Positions 16,460-25,182 are shown, numbered from the stretch's first letter. The stretch is 64,000 nt of DNA from Oscillospiraceae bacterium (GCA_015064255.1 SVSP01000001.1:1-64000); one strand, 5' to 3'. Notes: generated by a model not told the origin, from the sequence alone. Made by a program: numbers and translations.

Positions 16460-17707
16460 ATGGAAATATACGTAAATTCAAAAAGAGCAGATATTGTTCA
16501 TAATCAGATATCTGATTTTGTGATATATTCCGCTTCTGATGAGAATGAAAACAAAGCAGAAGTAAGGATAATACTTGACGAAGAGGTAAGCGGTGTGAGC
16601 GTAAAACCGCTGAATTTGGCAATAACTCCCTCGCTTCGTAAAAACGAGATCGTCTTTACCACGGGACTTCCGTGTAAGTTGAGTGTTGAATTTCCAAACG
16701 CCGAAAGACTTCCGATATTTTTGTTTCTTTATGAAAAAGAAAACGTGCCCGAAGGTGAAAACGTACGCTATTTCGCGCCCGGTGAATATACCGAGGACGA
16801 GATACGCCTGAGTTCAAACGAGATACTCTATCTTGCAGAGGGCGCGGTGGTCCACGCTCATCTGTATGCCGAAAATGCCGAAAACGTTACGGTATGCGGA
16901 AGAGGAATGATCGATATTGAGGGTGACTATACAACAAAGCACAGGAGAGTAGCGCGTTTTCATAAGTGCAAAGGACTTACTGTGAGAGATATTACTATTC
17001 AGGGCGCAAAGGGCTGGAACTACGCAATATTCGGCTGTGAAAGTGTTGTTATCGATAACGTGAACGTCATGTCGTGGTACGTCTGCGGCGACGGAGTAGA
17101 TGTTGTGGGAAGTCACGACGTGACTTTGAAAAACAGCTTTATCCGTTCTGCCGACGACTGCGTTTCGATCAAGGCAACCGATTATTGCGGACCCGACGGA
17201 CTAAATGATGTCTATAACGTAAAAGTAAATAACTGTGTTTTTTGGAATTCACAGCCGGGAAATGCGATCGAGATAGGCTTTGAAACACGTTGTGACGAGA
17301 TGTATAATATCGAATTTTCGGATATTGACATAATCCACTGCGAGCACGAGGGTTGGCAATCGGGAAGCGCAATATCTATACATAACGGCGACAGAGCAAA
17401 GATACACGATATTGTTTACCGGAATATCCGCGTAGAGGACGTTTACGATAAGCTGTTCGATTTCAAGGTTATGTATTCGAGATATTCGCACGACGAAGTG
17501 CGCGGAAATATTGAAAACATTCTTGTTGAAAACGTTTCGCTTGTATCGGGAGCATTTCCTCCGTCGATTATAAGCGGATTTGCACCGAATGATTCGCTTG
17601 TTAAAAACGTGAGGTTTGTAAATATTACCGCTTACGGCGAAGCTGTCAAGGATGCTTTGCAGTGCAGAATGATAGTCGAGAGAGCTAACAACGTTTCTTT
17701 TGAATAA
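16460..17707 (+). CDS. GH28-like beta-helix glycoside hydrolase
   Basis: 415 residues, no signal peptide. After an N-terminal beta domain (1-100), a right-handed beta-helix follows with a GH28-type core: CGDGVDVVGSHDVTLKN, then the catalytic-type SADDCVSIKA. The G-H-G loop of classical polygalacturonases is replaced by PGNAIEIGFE, so activity on plain pectin is doubtful. Probable exo-acting enzyme on a sugar-acid-containing oligosaccharide. Last gene of the operon, 14 bases after the third GH39-like gene, followed by a terminator. Confidence 0.78.
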   Translation: MEIYVNSKRADIVHNQISDFVIYSASDENENKAEVRIILDEEVSGVSVKPLNLAITPSLRKNEIVFTTGLPCKLSVEFPNAERLPIFLFLYEKENVPEGENVRYFAPGEYTEDEIRLSSNEILYLAEGAVVHAHLYAENAENVTVCGRGMIDIEGDYTTKHRRVARFHKCKGLTVRDITIQGAKGWNYAIFGCESVVIDNVNVMSWYVCGDGVDVVGSHDVTLKNSFIRSADDCVSIKATDYCGPDGLNDVYNVKVNNCVFWNSQPGNAIEIGFETRCDEMYNIEFSDIDIIHCEHEGWQSGSAISIHNGDRAKIHDIVYRNIRVEDVYDKLFDFKVMYSRYSHDEVRGNIENILVENVSLVSGAFPPSIISGFAPNDSLVKNVRFVNITAYGEAVKDALQCRMIVERANNVSFE

Positions 17708-17711
17708 TTAT

Positions 17712-17752
17712 AAAAGTACGGATTTCTTATCGTAAAATCCGTACTTTTATTA
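17712..17752 (+). terminator. Terminator of the glycosidase operon
   Basis: Perfect stem AAAAGTACGGATTT/AAATCCGTACTTTT followed by ATTAATTT, directly after the GH28-like stop codon. Confidence 0.88.
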
Positions 17753-17803
17753 ATTTGCATAACAAAAAAGTATAAAAATATTTAAAAGTTGTAATAATAA
17801 CTC

Positions 17804-17832
17804 TTGTATATGGAAACGTAGTGTGCTATAAT
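17804..17832 (+). promoter_or_regulatory. Promoter of the mgtE leader
   Basis: TATAAT (17827-17832) preceded by an extended TGC and a weaker TTGTAT at 17804-17809 with a 17-bp spacer. Transcription would start near 17840, about 285 bases before mgtE. Confidence 0.72.
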
Positions 17833-17864
17833 GTATAAAAATAATTTTATTAAGAGGTGAGAAT

Positions 17865-17948
17865 ATGGACGTCGGTAGTAGTCGAGGGTGGAAATTGGCA
17901 GTCAGTTTTAAGTTCAGCTTGCGCAGCTATCGGACGCTCGTATTCTGA
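17865..17948 (+). CDS. 27-residue upstream ORF in the mgtE leader
   Basis: An AAGAGGTGA ribosome binding site (17852-17860) lies at good distance from ATG 17865. The peptide begins MDVGSSRGWKLAVSF and ends SYRTLVF before TGA 17946. It is basic with a hydrophobic end and has no recognised family. It lies in a leader whose later part can form a terminator-like hairpin (17966-18040), a layout recalling peptide-controlled attenuation. It could also be a chance frame or an independent small gene. Confidence 0.45.
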   Translation: MDVGSSRGWKLAVSFKFSLRSYRTLVF

Positions 17949-17965
17949 TACTTTTTTACTCTCTG

Positions 17966-18040
17966 CCATTGTCCTTCAAAACGTACTGCGCCAAGCGGAG
18001 TGAAATCAGGGTTTTGAAAAGGTACAATGGTATTTTTATA
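17966..18040 (+). promoter_or_regulatory. Terminator-like hairpin in the mgtE leader
   Basis: CCATTGTCCTTCAAAAC (17966-17982) pairs with GTTTTGAAAAGGTACAATGG (18011-18030) with small bulges, and TATTTTTATA follows. The loop can form a smaller ACTGCGC/GCGGAGT stem. TTGGCAG at 17895-17901, inside the upstream ORF, can pair with CTGCCA at 17964-17969 and would compete with the base of this stem. No standard M-box (Mg2+ riboswitch) consensus was recognised. A second small hairpin, CCAAAC/GTTTGG, precedes the mgtE ribosome binding site. Confidence 0.5.
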
Positions 18041-18123
18041 TCTGTTTGTCTTTTTTGAAATTTTGATAAAGCCTTCGCTTAAAACCAAACGATGTGTTTG
18101 GTAGAAAAAAGGAGGAAGAGAGA

Positions 18124-19542
18124 ATGAATTCAAAAAAAGAGATCATAGGTTCAAACGCACAGTTTGTTCAGCATCCCGACTATAAAAACGAGATAGTTGA
18201 TATCGTGCGCAGCAACCTTACACCGACACTTATCCGTGAGCGTATCTCGGCTTATCACGAAAACGATATTGCACTTGCGCTTGAGCTTCTCAAAAAGGAA
18301 GAAAGAGCAAAGCTTTACAGTATTCTTGATAACGATATGCTTGCCGAGGTTCTTGAGTATTCGGAAGAGCTTCATATCTACATCAGCGAGCTCAGCGTGC
18401 GCAGGCAGGTCGAAATGCTTGAGCGCTTCGAGGTAACGACAGCAGTAGAATATTTGCAGAAAGCAGATAAAAATTGCCGTGCGCTTATAGTCGATCTTCT
18501 TGAGGAATCGTCGAAAAAGGAAATTGCCTTTTCCATATCTTTTGACGAAGATGAGATAGGCAGTAAGATGACGACGAATTACATTTCGATAAACAGAGGT
18601 CACAGCGTACGCCAGGCGATGAGATCGCTTATCGCGCAGGCTGCCGAAAATGATAATATATCAACAATATACGTTCTTGATGATGACGGAACTCTTTTCG
18701 GTGCGATAGATCTTAAGGATCTTATAATAGCAAGAGATACTATCGATCTTGAAACCATAATCAAGACATCTTACCCTTACGTTTATGCCAACGAGCAGAT
18801 CGAGGAGTGTCTTGACCGCATCAAGGATTATTCGGAAGACTCTATCCCTGTTCTTGATGAAAAGAACAGACTTCGCGGAGTTCTCATTGCGCAGGACATA
18901 ACCGTGCTTGTAAACGACGTTTTGGGAGATAACTACGCAAAGCTCGGCGGTCTTACCGCAGAGGAAGACTTGAAAGAGCCTGTAATAAAAAGTATAGGTA
19001 AAAGACTTCCTTGGCTGACAGTTCTTCTTGCACTCGGTATGATAGTTTCGGGCGTGGTCGGACTTTTTGAAAATATAGTGTCACATCTTGCGCTTATAGT
19101 TTGCTTTCAGTCGCTTGTTCTCGGTATGGCGGGTAACGTCGGAACACAGTCGCTTGCGGTTACTATCAGAGTTCTTATGAGCGATGAAGTAAGCTCAAAG
19201 CAGAAATGGTATCTCGTTTTCAAGGAATCGCGCGTAGGACTTCTTAACGGACTCATAATGGGTGTGCTTTCCTTTGTGTTCGTCGGCGGATATCTTTCGC
19301 TTTTAAAAGGGGAAACCTTCTCCTTTGCGTTTGCGGTATCTATGTGTACGGGACTCGCACTTGTGGTTGCTATGTTCTTCTCAAGTATCGCGGGTACGAC
19401 GATACCGATCCTCTTCAAAAAGATGAATATCGATCCTGCCGTTGCATCGGGACCGCTTATTACTACGGTAAACGACCTTGTTGCTGTTGTAACCTATTAC
19501 GGATTTGCGTGGGTACTGCTTATAAATCTGCTTAATTATTGA
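18124..19542 (+). CDS. mgtE: Magnesium transporter MgtE
   Basis: 472 residues. Mg2+-gated Mg2+ channel of the cytoplasmic membrane. MgtE_N helical domain (about 30-130), two CBS domains (about 130-260; DDDGTLFGAIDLKDLI and IPVLDEKNRLRGVLI), then five membrane helices holding QSLVLGMAGNVGTQSLAV and ASGPLITTVNDLVAV, the pore motif region. GGAGG lies 8 bases before ATG 18124; an upstream in-frame GTG at 18094 is less suitable. It is preceded by a long leader that may control it. Confidence 0.93.
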   Translation: MNSKKEIIGSNAQFVQHPDYKNEIVDIVRSNLTPTLIRERISAYHENDIALALELLKKEERAKLYSILDNDMLAEVLEYSEELHIYISELSVRRQVEMLERFEVTTAVEYLQKADKNCRALIVDLLEESSKKEIAFSISFDEDEIGSKMTTNYISINRGHSVRQAMRSLIAQAAENDNISTIYVLDDDGTLFGAIDLKDLIIARDTIDLETIIKTSYPYVYANEQIEECLDRIKDYSEDSIPVLDEKNRLRGVLIAQDITVLVNDVLGDNYAKLGGLTAEEDLKEPVIKSIGKRLPWLTVLLALGMIVSGVVGLFENIVSHLALIVCFQSLVLGMAGNVGTQSLAVTIRVLMSDEVSSKQKWYLVFKESRVGLLNGLIMGVLSFVFVGGYLSLLKGETFSFAFAVSMCTGLALVVAMFFSSIAGTTIPILFKKMNIDPAVASGPLITTVNDLVAVVTYYGFAWVLLINLLNY

Positions 19543-19556
19543 TTATAATAAAGAAA

Positions 19557-19592
19557 ACTCAGAGAAGGTAAGATCTTCTCTGAGTTTTTTTG
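19557..19592 (+). terminator. mgtE terminator
   Basis: AACTCAGAGAAG/CTTCTCTGAGTT stem followed by TTTTTTGC; on the opposite strand TTTTCTTTATT follows, so it may also stop transcripts of the DUF1385 gene. Confidence 0.85.
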
Positions 19593-19656
19593 CTTTAGCC
19601 CTCTCACCCGTTTCGAAGGAGCTATCCCGAAGGGCGAGCCCTGCATTGGAGGTGTT

Positions 19657-20886
19657 TTACCAATTATCCTTTTCCTTGTCTTCGGGAATAACTTCAACCA
19701 CTGCCTTGATAGCACACTCGATCATAGAGTCTTCGGGCTCTTTGGTCGTGATATGCTGGAGCCATACACCGGGTGCGGAAATTATTTTGGTTACGATGTT
19801 GTCGTGGCGTCCCGCGAATTTTATAAGCTCGTATCCGATGCCAACGATAAGGGGAACGAGAATAAGTCTTACGAGTGTGCGGAGAAGCACGTTGTCTATC
19901 TGAATGAATCCGCCGAGAATAATTCCGACGATGACGACAAGAACGATAAACGACGTACCGCATCTGGGATGGAATCTTTTCTGCATTCTTACGTTTTCTA
20001 CCGTAAGCTCAAGTCCCTGCTCATAGCAGAAGATGGTTTTGTGCTCTGCACCGTGGTACATAAACGTGCGGCGGATATCCTTCATAAGGGAAACAGCCCA
20101 CATATAAAGCACGAGAATAATAAGCTTTATAAGACCCGTGAAAGCGCTTCTTCCAAGATGGTCGAGATATGTTGCGCGTATCGAAAGCTCGCCGAAAATG
20201 AGATTGTAGATAAATTCGGGAAGGAATACGAAAAGTCCGATAACAAGAACGAGTGCAAGTGCAACGCTTATTACCATAATTATTCCCATATCGCTGCTTG
20301 ACGATTTTTTTGCATCCTTTTTGGGTGGCTCAACTTCCTTGACGGGAACTTCTTTAACTTCGGCAGCTTCGGTAATTTCGGTAGCTTTTTCTTCTGTTTC
20401 CGCAGTTTCTTCGGGAATTTCGTCGGAAGTGATTTCTTCGTGAGCGACCTCCGATGCTTCGACAACTTCGGATATTTCTTCTGCCGCTTCTGCTTCTTTA
20501 TCGGCGGCTTCGACTTTCTTTGCATTTTCTTCTGCAAGGAGCTCTTCGAACGGTCTGCCTTCCTTTTTTGCTCTCTTTTTCAGCTCCTTGAGAGCCTTTT
20601 CCGCAGCTTCCTGTCTTTCAAGCTCTTCGAAATCCATAGCGATCTCAGCCGATTCGGAAAGACATTTGTAACCTGTAATGAGCGAGGTTGCCATATTGTA
20701 AACGCCGCGTATAAGAGGAAGCTTTGCTATTTTGGGTGTGTTTTTCGGGTTGTCCCATTTTTTAAGGACTATCTCGCCCTTGGTGTTGCGGACAGCCATA
20801 GCTGTTTTTTCGGGTCCGCGCATCATAATTCCTTCAATAAGCGCCTGACCGCCTATCGAAGTCTTTTTTGTTTTATTTTCAGACAT
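19657..20886 (-). CDS. DUF1385 (YqhQ-like) membrane protein with acidic insert
   Basis: 409 residues; family members are nearer 300. The N-terminus GGQALIEGIMMRGPEKTAMA is the family signature; later come HGAEHKTIFCYEQGLELTVE and RFHPRCGTSF, with four or so membrane helices. Residues ~85-195 form a long Ala/Glu/Lys-rich insert (coiled-coil-like, then acidic, then lysine-rich) not typical of the family. The role is unknown; YqhQ homologs are membrane proteins of Gram-positive bacteria. It follows a Xer-type gene by 91 bases on the same strand. Confidence 0.85.
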   Translation of the reverse strand: MSENKTKKTSIGGQALIEGIMMRGPEKTAMAVRNTKGEIVLKKWDNPKNTPKIAKLPLIRGVYNMATSLITGYKCLSESAEIAMDFEELERQEAAEKALKELKKRAKKEGRPFEELLAEENAKKVEAADKEAEAAEEISEVVEASEVAHEEITSDEIPEETAETEEKATEITEAAEVKEVPVKEVEPPKKDAKKSSSSDMGIIMVISVALALVLVIGLFVFLPEFIYNLIFGELSIRATYLDHLGRSAFTGLIKLIILVLYMWAVSLMKDIRRTFMYHGAEHKTIFCYEQGLELTVENVRMQKRFHPRCGTSFIVLVVIVGIILGGFIQIDNVLLRTLVRLILVPLIVGIGYELIKFAGRHDNIVTKIISAPGVWLQHITTKEPEDSMIECAIKAVVEVIPEDKEKDNW

Positions 20887-20977
20887 TTTGTTCTCCGTTT
20901 TTAATTTGTATTGTCTCTACAAGTTTATATTATATTTATTAACAGGGAGTGAATTTACATATGTTTTTATGTAATTT

Positions 20978-21973
20978 TTACTCATCGGAGTGATTTTTTG
21001 GTTTAATATCGGAAAGCGGATTTGCACTCATTGCGGCTTCCATCTGACTGTCGCTGACGTGAGTGTATATCTGCGTGGTGTTAAGCTGCTCGTGACCGAG
21101 AATATCTTTAAGAACACGGATATCGACCTGACCGCTTTGGTACATAAGTGTTGCGGCGGTGTGGCGGAGCTTGTGCACGGAAAAATGACGGTATTCAAGA
21201 CCCGCAAGCTTCAGATATTTGCCTATCATCCATTGAACTGTTTTGATTGATATACGGGTACCGAGTCTGCTTATAAAAAGCGCGTTTTTGTCGCGTACTT
21301 CTCCTTGTGCGCGTACTTTGATATAAGCATTGAGTGCGTTTTTGCACGCTTCGTTAAGATAAACCACTCGGTTTTTGCTTCCTTTACCGGTTACACGAAG
21401 TGAGCGAAGATCGGGGTCGATATCCGAAAGACTTATTCCCGCAAGCTCGGAAAGACGCATTCCGCAGTTGAGAAATAGGGTTGCTATTGCAAAATCGCGT
21501 TCGCGGTGCTGTGAAAGAGTGTCGCTTTCAATAGCCGACAGAAGTGCGATCGATTCTTCGATGGAAAGATATTTCGGGAGCGCTCTTTTTACGCTCGGTG
21601 ATTCAATATCCTTTGCCGGATTTACTTCGAGGATTTTTTTGTTTACCGTATAATATTTGAAAAAGCTTCGAATGGCAGAGAGCTTTCGCGCGGTAACGGA
21701 CGATTTGTTTTCTCTCTGACGCGCGGCGTACATAAGAAAGCTCATTATCATATCGGGCGTTATCTTCGCGAGAAAATCAATATCAACGTCTGAAATGTCT
21801 GTTTCGTCAATGGCAGTAATATCGCTTTCGCTGACTCCGTTTTGAGTTGCTTTTATGTATTTAAGAAAAAGGGTAAGGTCTATTTCGTATTGCTCGACAG
21901 TTTTTGGTGAACGGTTTTGTATGAGCTGCTTGTATGCCGAAAACTGCGTAATTACGTTTGGAAGCTTGGACAT
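20978..21973 (-). CDS. Tyrosine recombinase (XerC/XerD-like)
   Basis: 331 residues. Site-specific recombinase, either for chromosome dimer resolution or a mobile-element integrase. N-terminal SAM-like DNA-binding domain (about 1-140), then the catalytic domain with Arg in NCGMRLSELAGI, His-x-x-Arg in HKLRHTAATLMY, His in LGHEQLNTTQ and the nucleophile Tyr in IYTHVSD. The N-terminal domain has an acidic insertion (DITAIDETDISDVDID). No att sites or element genes lie nearby, so a housekeeping role is favoured. GAGGAAAA precedes the ATG. Confidence 0.88.
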   Translation of the reverse strand: MSKLPNVITQFSAYKQLIQNRSPKTVEQYEIDLTLFLKYIKATQNGVSESDITAIDETDISDVDIDFLAKITPDMIMSFLMYAARQRENKSSVTARKLSAIRSFFKYYTVNKKILEVNPAKDIESPSVKRALPKYLSIEESIALLSAIESDTLSQHRERDFAIATLFLNCGMRLSELAGISLSDIDPDLRSLRVTGKGSKNRVVYLNEACKNALNAYIKVRAQGEVRDKNALFISRLGTRISIKTVQWMIGKYLKLAGLEYRHFSVHKLRHTAATLMYQSGQVDIRVLKDILGHEQLNTTQIYTHVSDSQMEAAMSANPLSDIKPKNHSDE

Positions 21974-22098
21974 AACTTGTTTTTCCTCGTTTACAGTAAA
22001 AATTTGATTTTATTAATTGATTTTTTATTATATAGTTGTTTTTTTGTTCATAATTGTTTATTACAATTAGTATAGTTGATTTGTTTAGGAGAAATTTT

Positions 22099-22707
22099 AT
22101 GGATAACTATAAGAAAAACGGATATCAGGTCATAAGACTGTGTCTGTATCAGTTTGGAATGACATTGTTCGGACTTGTTGTTGCTATGGCTACAAGCACG
22201 TCCGATACACTTATTCTTTGGACGGGCGTTTTTTCCGCCCTCTTCTACCTCTATCTTGTGTACTCACTTGTGTATGAGCTCGGTCAGAAGGACGGTATCA
22301 GAATCGAGGCAGGAAAACGCAAGTATAATCCGCTGAGAGGCTTTGGGCTCGCTCTTGCGGCGAATTCACTTAATATTTTGCTCGGAATACTGAGCTTTAT
22401 CGGTAAGGTTATTTACGATTCAAATGCCGCATCCTGGGCAGGCGAGATGTACGGAGTTGCAAATACTATCGCAAAATTCATTCAGGGAATGTATGTCGGT
22501 ATTCTCAAGACCTTCTTTATGGACGTAAGCTTTGCAAATCTTCTTACACCTATCCCCGCAATTATCGTTTGTACGATAGGCTATATTCTCGGCGTAAAGT
22601 ACTGCCACGGTGTAAAACAGCCGGAAGAGCAGGAAGAAAAGAAGAACAAAACAGACAGATATTATCCGAACATATCTGATATACAAAAGGCAAAAAGAAA
22701 AAAATAA
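22099..22707 (+). CDS. Hypothetical four-helix membrane protein
   Basis: 202 residues. About four hydrophobic segments (LCLYQFGMTLFGLVVAMA; LILWTGVFSALFYLYLVY; a central GFGLALAANSLNILLGIL; and IPAIIVCTIGYILGVKYC), with a charged C-terminal tail (EEQEEKKNKTDRYYPN). TTAGGAGAAATTTT precedes ATG 22099; the frame continues upstream without a better start. No family recognised. Divergent from the Xer-like gene and 88 bases before cwlD. Confidence 0.7.
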   Translation: MDNYKKNGYQVIRLCLYQFGMTLFGLVVAMATSTSDTLILWTGVFSALFYLYLVYSLVYELGQKDGIRIEAGKRKYNPLRGFGLALAANSLNILLGILSFIGKVIYDSNAASWAGEMYGVANTIAKFIQGMYVGILKTFFMDVSFANLLTPIPAIIVCTIGYILGVKYCHGVKQPEEQEEKKNKTDRYYPNISDIQKAKRKK

Positions 22708-22739
22708 TTTGAAATTATTTTATCACTCTACTTTTTATC

Positions 22740-22785
22740 CCCGCCCGGGCATATATATGTAAAAAACATCTATATTTCAGGCGGG
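22740..22785 (+). promoter_or_regulatory. Hairpin covering the cwlD ribosome binding site
   Basis: CCCGCC (22740-22745) pairs with GGCGGG (22780-22785), and ATATATATGT pairs with ACATCTATAT inside, with an AAAAA loop. The right arm overlaps the only Shine-Dalgarno-like sequence (GGCGGGTGA) of cwlD. It may terminate the upstream gene, limit cwlD translation, or both. Confidence 0.45.
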
Positions 22786-22795
22786 TGATTTATAT

Positions 22796-23587
22796 ATGAG
22801 ATTTGTCGGTAAAAAGAGTGAACTTAACCGTTATTTCGGTATAAAAGAAGGGATAAGCCTTGTTTTATGCGCTTGCTTTATACTTTTGTCTGCCGCGCTT
22901 GTCAGCGGATTTTCGGGAAGTACCTCACGGGATATTTTAACAGAAAATTCTCTCAATGTCAATAGTTCCGCATACGAAGGTGAGCTTACGATCGTTATAG
23001 ACCCCGGACACGGAGGCGCTGACGGAGGTGCGGTAGGTATAGGCGGAGTACTTGAAAAGGAGCTTAACCTCGATATTGCGCTTATGCTTCGCGATATGCT
23101 TGTTTTCGGAGGATATAACGTAGTTTTGACGCGATCGGATGACAGTATGTATTACGATGAAAACTCGGGGCTTTCAAAAAAAGCGCAGGATACCCGACGT
23201 CGGATAGAAATAACCAAGGAATATGAAAACTGTATTTTCGTGAGTATCCATATGAATAAATTCGTTTCCGAAAAATACAGCGGACTTCAGGTTTATTATT
23301 CGGATAACGTGGCAGGCGGTAAAGAGCTTGCGCAAAATATTCAGAGCTTTACAAAAACGCTTCTTCAGAAAGATAATAACCGTCAGATAAAGAAAGCAAA
23401 CTCGACGATATACGTTCTTGATAAAGCTGTTGTGCCTTCGGTGCTTGTCGAGTGCGGCTTTCTTTCAAATGCGGCAGAAACCGAAAAGCTTTGTGATAAA
23501 GAATACAGACGGGATATTGCGACCCTGCTTTTTATGGCAATAGACGATTATATTTTATCTTTGTCGGCAGAAAACAAGGTAAATTAA
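22796..23587 (+). CDS. cwlD: Sporulation N-acetylmuramoyl-L-alanine amidase CwlD
   Basis: 263 residues. Amidase_3 enzyme that removes the stem peptide from muramic acid for muramic-delta-lactam formation in spore cortex. An N-terminal membrane anchor (LVLCACFILLSAALVSGF) is followed by the zinc site: VIDPGHGGADGGAVG with the first His, KELNLDIA with the Glu, VSIHMNKF with the second His, and VECGFLSNAAE near the end. Size and single domain fit CwlD better than vegetative amidases. radA follows 25 bases later. Confidence 0.85.
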   Translation: MRFVGKKSELNRYFGIKEGISLVLCACFILLSAALVSGFSGSTSRDILTENSLNVNSSAYEGELTIVIDPGHGGADGGAVGIGGVLEKELNLDIALMLRDMLVFGGYNVVLTRSDDSMYYDENSGLSKKAQDTRRRIEITKEYENCIFVSIHMNKFVSEKYSGLQVYYSDNVAGGKELAQNIQSFTKTLLQKDNNRQIKKANSTIYVLDKAVVPSVLVECGFLSNAAETEKLCDKEYRRDIATLLFMAIDDYILSLSAENKVN

Positions 23588-23612
23588 GCAGAAAATAAAA
23601 GGAAAAATAAAA

Positions 23613-24995
23613 ATGAAACAGCCGAAATCATATTACGAATGTTCAGAGTGCGGATACAGAAGCGCAAAATGGATGGGAAGATGCCCCTCCTGTAACGAGT
23701 GGAATACTCTTGAAGAACATATTACGCAGAGCGCTCCGTCTGCTTCGGTAAGCAGGGGTGCGTCTGTCGTGCTCGGCGAAAACCGCGCGGTAAAATTTTC
23801 CGAGCTTGAAATGCCGGAATATATGAGAAGCCTTACCGGAATGGGTGAGCTTGACAGAGTACTCGGCGGAGGTATCGTTGACGGCTCGGCGGTGCTTATC
23901 GCGGGTGAGCCGGGAATAGGAAAATCGACTCTGCTTATGCAGATATGCGGCGTTCTCGGTCAAAATAAAAAGGTTCTTTACGTTTCGGGAGAGGAATCCT
24001 CGGGACAGCTTAAATACAGGGCAAAGAGAATAGGCGTTTCGGGCGAAATGCTCTATATTATGACAGAAACCTCGCTTGAAAGAATACTTGCCGAGTGCGA
24101 AAATATTTCTCCCGATTTTCTCATCGTGGACTCGATACAAACGGTATTTTCGGATTCTGTTTCGGCATCTGCGGGAAGCCTTACACAGGTAAAGGAGTGC
24201 GCCGCACGCTTTATTTCGATGGCGAAGACCAAGGGAGTGGTCGTACTTATAGTCGGACACGTAAATAAAGAGGGAAATATAGCAGGACCGAAGGTGCTTG
24301 AGCATATGGTCGATGCCGTGCTTTCCTTCGAAGGCGACAGACAACAGCTTTTCCGCGTAATAAGAGCATCAAAAAACAGATACGGCTCGACGAATGAGAT
24401 CGGCGTTTTTGAAATGACGGGAGAGGGGCTTCGCGAGGTTGAAAATCCTTCGGAAATGCTTCTTGCGGGACGTCCGAAAAATATATCGGGAAACTGCGCG
24501 GTCTGCGTTATGGAAGGCAGCCGTCCTATCATAAGTGAAATTCAGGCTCTTACATCAACGAGCTTTCTTTCATCTCCGAGGAGAACGTCAAACGGTATAG
24601 ACTATAACAGAATGTACCTTATTTTAGCCGTGCTTGAAAAACGTCTCGGACTCAGATTTTCGACGTGCGACGCTTATCTTAACGTAATAGGCGGACTTCG
24701 TCTTGATGAACCTGCGGCTGATATGGCGATAGCGCTTGCGCTTCTGTCAAGTATGAAGGATATACCCCTGCCCGATGATCTTATCGCATTTGGCGAGGTC
24801 GGACTTGCAGGAGAGTGCAGATCGGTTTCCGCACCCGAAATACGTGTGAACGAGGCGGTAAGGCTTGGCTTTACAAAGATAATCCTGCCGAAAAAGGATG
24901 CTTCACGTATAGATGCCTCAAAGCTTCCCGAAGACACGGAAATTATAGGCGTCGGCGGAATATTCGATGCGCTCAAGATATTTTCAAAACAGTAA
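23613..24995 (+). CDS. radA: DNA repair protein RadA/Sms
   Basis: 460 residues. ATP-dependent branch-migration factor in homologous recombination. N-terminal zinc finger CSECGYRSAKWMGRCPSC, Walker A GEPGIGKST, the RadA-specific SKNRYGSTNEIG motif, and a C-terminal Lon-like domain (from about 290; DMAIALALLSSMKDIP). Full length for the family. Probably cotranscribed with cwlD. Confidence 0.96.
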   Translation: MKQPKSYYECSECGYRSAKWMGRCPSCNEWNTLEEHITQSAPSASVSRGASVVLGENRAVKFSELEMPEYMRSLTGMGELDRVLGGGIVDGSAVLIAGEPGIGKSTLLMQICGVLGQNKKVLYVSGEESSGQLKYRAKRIGVSGEMLYIMTETSLERILAECENISPDFLIVDSIQTVFSDSVSASAGSLTQVKECAARFISMAKTKGVVVLIVGHVNKEGNIAGPKVLEHMVDAVLSFEGDRQQLFRVIRASKNRYGSTNEIGVFEMTGEGLREVENPSEMLLAGRPKNISGNCAVCVMEGSRPIISEIQALTSTSFLSSPRRTSNGIDYNRMYLILAVLEKRLGLRFSTCDAYLNVIGGLRLDEPAADMAIALALLSSMKDIPLPDDLIAFGEVGLAGECRSVSAPEIRVNEAVRLGFTKIILPKKDASRIDASKLPEDTEIIGVGGIFDALKIFSKQ

Positions 24996-25008
24996 AATGC
25001 AGTAAAAA

Positions 25009-25045
25009 AGCGGGCAAATGCATCTTGTGTTTGCCCGCTTTTATT
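25009..25045 (+). terminator. radA terminator
   Basis: AAGCGGGCAAA/TTTGCCCGCTT stem with a 9-base loop and a following TTATTAATA. Confidence 0.85.
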
Positions 25046-25073
25046 AATATAGTGTAAACTTTGGAGTGAAATC

Positions 25074-25102
25074 TTGTAAAACGACCGATTTTGATGTATA
25101 AT
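25074..25102 (+). promoter_or_regulatory. Promoter of the CotH-like gene
   Basis: TTGTAA (25074-25079), 17-bp spacer, TATAAT (25097-25102), 80 bases before the start codon. Confidence 0.7.
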
Positions 25103-25182
25103 TAACCTATTGGCGTGCAAAAACGGTAACATAACCGTGTTTTGTGTATAAAATCACCTTTTTCGAAGCGAGGAAACCTTTA

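Noticed and set aside
17839..18123. M-box (Mg2+ riboswitch) in the mgtE leader
   Set aside because: The conserved GUUAGGUGAGGCUCC-type core was not found; only GAGGTGAGAAT near the upstream ORF is faintly similar and is explained as a ribosome binding site.
20978..21973. Integrase of a mobile element
   Set aside because: Housekeeping XerC/XerD-like layout, no att repeats, tRNA target or element genes within the neighbouring sequence.
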